Part shown: piece by piece, positions 6,516 to 8,019 of the stretch
Layout of the letters: each line of letters opens with the position of its first letter
Position numbering within the stretch: the first letter of the stretch is position 1
NCBI GenBank assembly: GCA_023129265.1
Contig: JAGMCJ010000090.1
Coordinates: 1-8,019, forward strand
Origin: Thermoplasmata archaeon
GTDB taxonomy: Archaea > Thermoplasmatota > Thermoplasmata > RBG-16-68-12 > JAGMCJ01
Length of the DNA stretch: 8,019 nt
Direction of reading: 5' to 3'
The notes under the pieces: model-generated
Databases searched by the model: none
The model's input: only the letters and a program-made list of their open reading frames with translations
Told to the model about the DNA's origin: nothing
Program-made: the position numbers and the translations under genes

Positions 6516-6550
6516 GGGAGGCTGCAATCCAAAGGTCCGGTCAGCCTCCC
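6516..6550 (+). terminator. strong hairpin after the RAM-domain gene
   Basis: GGGAGGCTG (6516-6524) and CAGCCTCCC (6542-6550) form a perfect 9-bp stem with a 17-nt loop, 17 bp after the TGA. No T-run follows, so it may be a 3'-end stabilising structure rather than a terminator. The right arm can also pair with AGGCTG at 6561-6566. Confidence 0.5.
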
Positions 6551-6679
6551 ACTATTCCCCAGGCTGAGACGGTCATCGTGCTCGAAACGCCAGTTTTCTA
6601 GGCATGCTTCTGTAGGCCAGGGCTTGCGATCCTCCGAAGGTGTCAAATACTGGATAATCGATTTGGACACATCCAGCAG

Positions 6680-6973
6680 ATGTGGGGGAGCGATATTCTG
6701 GGAGGTTGGACTCCGAATGAAGATGAGCGTCTTCGACGTCGTTTCGTCGAGGATAGCGCAATGTATTCTGAGATTGCCCTTGAACTTGAGAGACCCATCC
6801 CCGAAGTGGTCAGAAGGGTAGCGGAATTGAATCTATGGGAAGAGTATTACTCTTGGAGATTCTCGGAGTTCAGGATGAAAAGGCTTCCAGAGGATGGTTC
6901 AGAGTGCCTTTGCGGAGCCACTGTGCGTCCCGACAGCCGTTTCTGTCCGTTCTGCGGAAGAACGCTCCGGTAG
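6680..6973 (+). CDS. small HTH plus zinc-ribbon protein
   Basis: This is a 97-residue two-part protein. Residues about 10-53 (GWTPNEDERLRRRFVEDSAM…EVVRRVAELNLW) match the pattern of a Myb-like/GcrA-like helix-turn-helix that begins with W-T-P and ends in an RRVAxLxLW recognition helix. A linker leads to a C-terminal zinc ribbon with Cys 76, 78, 89 and 92 (CLCG…FCPFCG). It is probably a DNA-binding regulator or transcription-associated factor; no target can be inferred. ATG 6680 has no SD. A TATA-like AAATAC (6645-6650) about 30 bp upstream would suit a leaderless transcript. A GGAGGT at 6701-6706 lies inside the gene and points to an out-of-frame ATG. It is convergent with the TPR gene, 35 bp away. 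Confidence 0.7.
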   Translation: MWGSDILGGWTPNEDERLRRRFVEDSAMYSEIALELERPIPEVVRRVAELNLWEEYYSWRFSEFRMKRLPEDGSECLCGATVRPDSRFCPFCGRTLR

Positions 6974-7008
6974 GTCTTGGTTCCCGCGGATCGCGACGCT
7001 GAGTTCCG

Positions 7009-7281
7009 TCAGAGTTGCTCTACGGTCTGAAGGAACTTGCACTCTTCCAGGTTGAGTTTCGCAATCTCGTAGGACGTATCTATCGAGAGGGCCTTGTGGA
7101 AGCATCTGTCGGCCTTTTCATACACTCTCTTCCTCATCAGACATACGCCCAGGTTGTTCCAGGCCTTCTCGAACGCAGGATGTCTGCTGATCGTTTCCAT
7201 AAGAAGGATTTCAGCCTCTTCCAGGTTCCCCTTGGACAGCTGCACGGTCCCGGAATTGTATGAATCGACCACGATGCCCAT
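7009..7281 (-). CDS. small two-repeat TPR protein
   Basis: This 90-residue protein has two tetratricopeptide repeats: about 6-38 (SYNSGTVQLSKGNLEEAEIL…) and 40-72 (AWNNLGVCLMRKRVYEKADR…ALSIDTSYE), with the typical W/N-LG-A-A-P-like pattern. A short capping helix follows. TPRs bind partner proteins, so this is a probable adaptor. ATG 7281 is chosen because the frame upstream of it (to 7536) is Arg/Ser-rich and unlike protein. However, a coding-like frame shifted by one base begins at GTG 7459 and overlaps this start, so the N-terminus could be longer if there is a frameshift (see 7282-7459). An AAGGAG about 20-25 nt upstream is too far to be a clear SD. It lies downstream of the small GTPase on the same strand, a possible client relationship. 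Confidence 0.75.
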   Translation of the reverse strand: MGIVVDSYNSGTVQLSKGNLEEAEILLMETISRHPAFEKAWNNLGVCLMRKRVYEKADRCFHKALSIDTSYEIAKLNLEECKFLQTVEQL

Positions 7282-7459
7282 TGCCTTGTCTCTCAGACTC
7301 CTGCTCCTTGATCTGTGTTGACCGTTTATCCTTCCCAGCCTGGGTGGTGTTCTGCCCGTGGAGTCGGAAATCGAAGTCCAAAGGCCGCCTCTCTCGTGCG
7401 GTTTCCGAGGGCGAAGCGCGACGTCTGATGACATCAAACGCCTTTTCCAGGAAAGCCAC
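7282..7459 (-). other. possible out-of-frame N-terminal part of the TPR gene
   Basis: From GTG 7459 a frame runs as MAFLEKAFDVIRRRASPSET, followed by a hydrophilic KDKRSTQIKEQESERQ segment. It reaches the TPR start at 7281 but is offset from the TPR frame by one base; the frame itself ends at 7211. It reads as a helix plus a flexible linker, more natural than the TPR frame over the same bases. A TATA-like ATATATG (about 7494-7500) lies roughly 35 bp upstream of the GTG. Either a sequencing or real 1-base indel near 7285 splits one gene of about 150 codons, or this is a shadow. Confidence 0.35.
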
Positions 7460-7480
7460 TTAAGTCTTGGGTTTTGGGAA

Positions 7481-7663
7481 TCAAGGATGATAACATATAT
7501 CCTGTGCTGGAAAGCGTACGTCGAACCTCTGGCCACTGTCCAGCTCTGTGTCTGAGAACCACCAATACTCCGAGGGAAGACGCCGACTGAACTCGAACAA
7601 GGAACCCTTCGGGGAGAACCCGCGCTCTACGCGGAAGCGTGGGTCGTCAGCAATGTGAAACAT
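7481..7663 (-). CDS. hypothetical protein, probably with a missing or shifted N-terminus
   Basis: From ATG 7663 the product is 60 residues (MFHIADDPRFRVERGFSPKG … RRLPSEYWWFSDTELDSG), with mixed aromatic and charged residues typical of real protein; no family is recognised. The same frame is open and equally protein-like for about 57 codons upstream (…LLGNPRFDSRGRIITPGRAG…GRQTLALYTLNT), up to a TGA at about 7835-7837 inside the GTPase gene. That extension has no ATG, GTG or TTG, so the 60-residue version is probably only the C-terminal part. Frameshift, decay or a non-standard start are possible. A TATA-like TATAATC on the minus strand (about 7742-7748) lies within it. The gene sits between the GTPase and the TPR gene, all on the same strand, 21 bp before GTG 7459. 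Confidence 0.5.
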   Translation of the reverse strand: MFHIADDPRFRVERGFSPKGSLFEFSRRLPSEYWWFSDTELDSGQRFDVRFPAQDICYHP

Positions 7664-7820
7664 CGTGTTCAGGGTGTAGAGGGCGAGAGTCTGTCTTCCA
7701 CGAAAGAGTCTGTCCTCTGTGGAACCGGCTCTCCCGGGTGTGATTATACGCCCTCGAGAATCGAAACGAGGATTGCCGAGAAGCTCCTTGGGAGAATAGG
7801 ACCCTGGTCTCTCAGAGGTC

Positions 7821-8019
7821 TCAGTGAGCCGCGATTGAGACTTCCTTCATGTCTTTCCCGAACAGAATCGTTTGTGCTAGCTCGCTGAACGCCCCGTCGA
7901 CGTTCTCTCCCGTCTTGGCGCTGGTGAAAACGGCCGGGGAAGCCAAGCTCAACGAAGATTCTGTCACATCCGATCTCTCGATTTCGAACTGATTCTCCAG
8001 ATCCGTCTTGTTCACCAGG
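7821..8019 (-). CDS. Rab/Ras-like small GTPase, C-terminal part (cut by window end)
   Basis: The last 66 residues of a P-loop GTPase are present. LVNKTDL at the window edge is the G4 guanine-specificity motif (NKxD), and FTSAKTGENVDGAFSELAQ is the G5 (SAK) motif with the helix that follows, the standard end of Ras/Rab-type and archaeal Rab-like GTPases. The G1-G3 motifs lie beyond the window. The C-terminus (…GKDMKEVSIAAH) has no cysteine, so there is no prenylation site, and the protein is probably soluble or recruited by partners. It is first in a same-strand row with the hypothetical frame and the TPR gene. The Ras/Rab subfamily cannot be fixed from this part. Confidence 0.85.
   Translation of the reverse strand, partial: LVNKTDLENQFEIERSDVTESSLSLASPAVFTSAKTGENVDGAFSELAQTILFGKDMKEVSIAAH

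Noticed and set aside
6431..6670. Minus-strand frame between the RAM and zinc-ribbon genes
   Set aside because: It overlaps the end of the RAM gene and the hairpin, and its composition does not look like protein.
6701..6719. GGAGGT followed by ATG 6717 as a gene start
   Set aside because: This ATG is out of frame with the HTH/zinc-ribbon protein and gives only 35 unremarkable codons; the recognised HTH begins before it.

Overview
The window looks like chromosomal DNA from an archaeon, most likely a euryarchaeal lineage near Thermoplasmatota. That placement is inferred from gene content, not from a marker gene. The signs are an archaeal-type UbiD decarboxylase, two secreted NosD-like beta-helix proteins with a C-terminal membrane anchor, a protein made of two Lrp/AsnC effector (RAM) domains, a Rab/Ras-like small GTPase, a TPR protein, and a small HTH plus zinc-ribbon protein. 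TATA-like boxes lie about 25-45 bp upstream of several starts, and some starts have Shine-Dalgarno (SD) motifs while others may be leaderless.

Layout. Positions 1-79 (+) may hold the last codons of a gene that ends tail to tail with a UbiD-family decarboxylase (76-1338, -). Next, also on the minus strand, are a short NosD-like protein (1461-2399) and a long NosD-like protein with PKD and Ig-like domains (2537-4894). These two are paralogues that share the same signal-peptide start, leader and SD. From 4937 to 5623 (-) lie two small unrecognised reading frames in the same frame, separated by stops; they may be small genes or one decayed gene. The 380 bp from 5624 to 6003 has no gene. It contains a nested set of complementary segments (5684-5815) that could be a structured RNA, an 18-bp palindrome (5923-5940), and a promoter and SD for the tandem RAM-domain gene (6004-6498, +). 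A strong hairpin follows that gene, then the HTH/zinc-ribbon gene (6680-6973, +). The right end is on the minus strand: the C-terminus of a small GTPase (7821-8019, cut by the window edge), an unrecognised coding-like frame (7481 to about 7834) and a two-repeat TPR protein (7009-7281), possibly one transcription unit.

How the genes fit together. The decarboxylase is a candidate for the prenyl-FMN enzyme of the archaeal mevalonate pathway (lipid precursors). The NosD pair are cell-surface proteins, probably N-glycosylated. The RAM and zinc-ribbon proteins look regulatory, and the GTPase-TPR pair suggests a small signalling or scaffold module. No mobile element, CRISPR array, tRNA or rRNA was recognised. 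The most unusual parts are the intergenic structured element and the incomplete-looking reading frames at 4937-5623 and 7282-7834.
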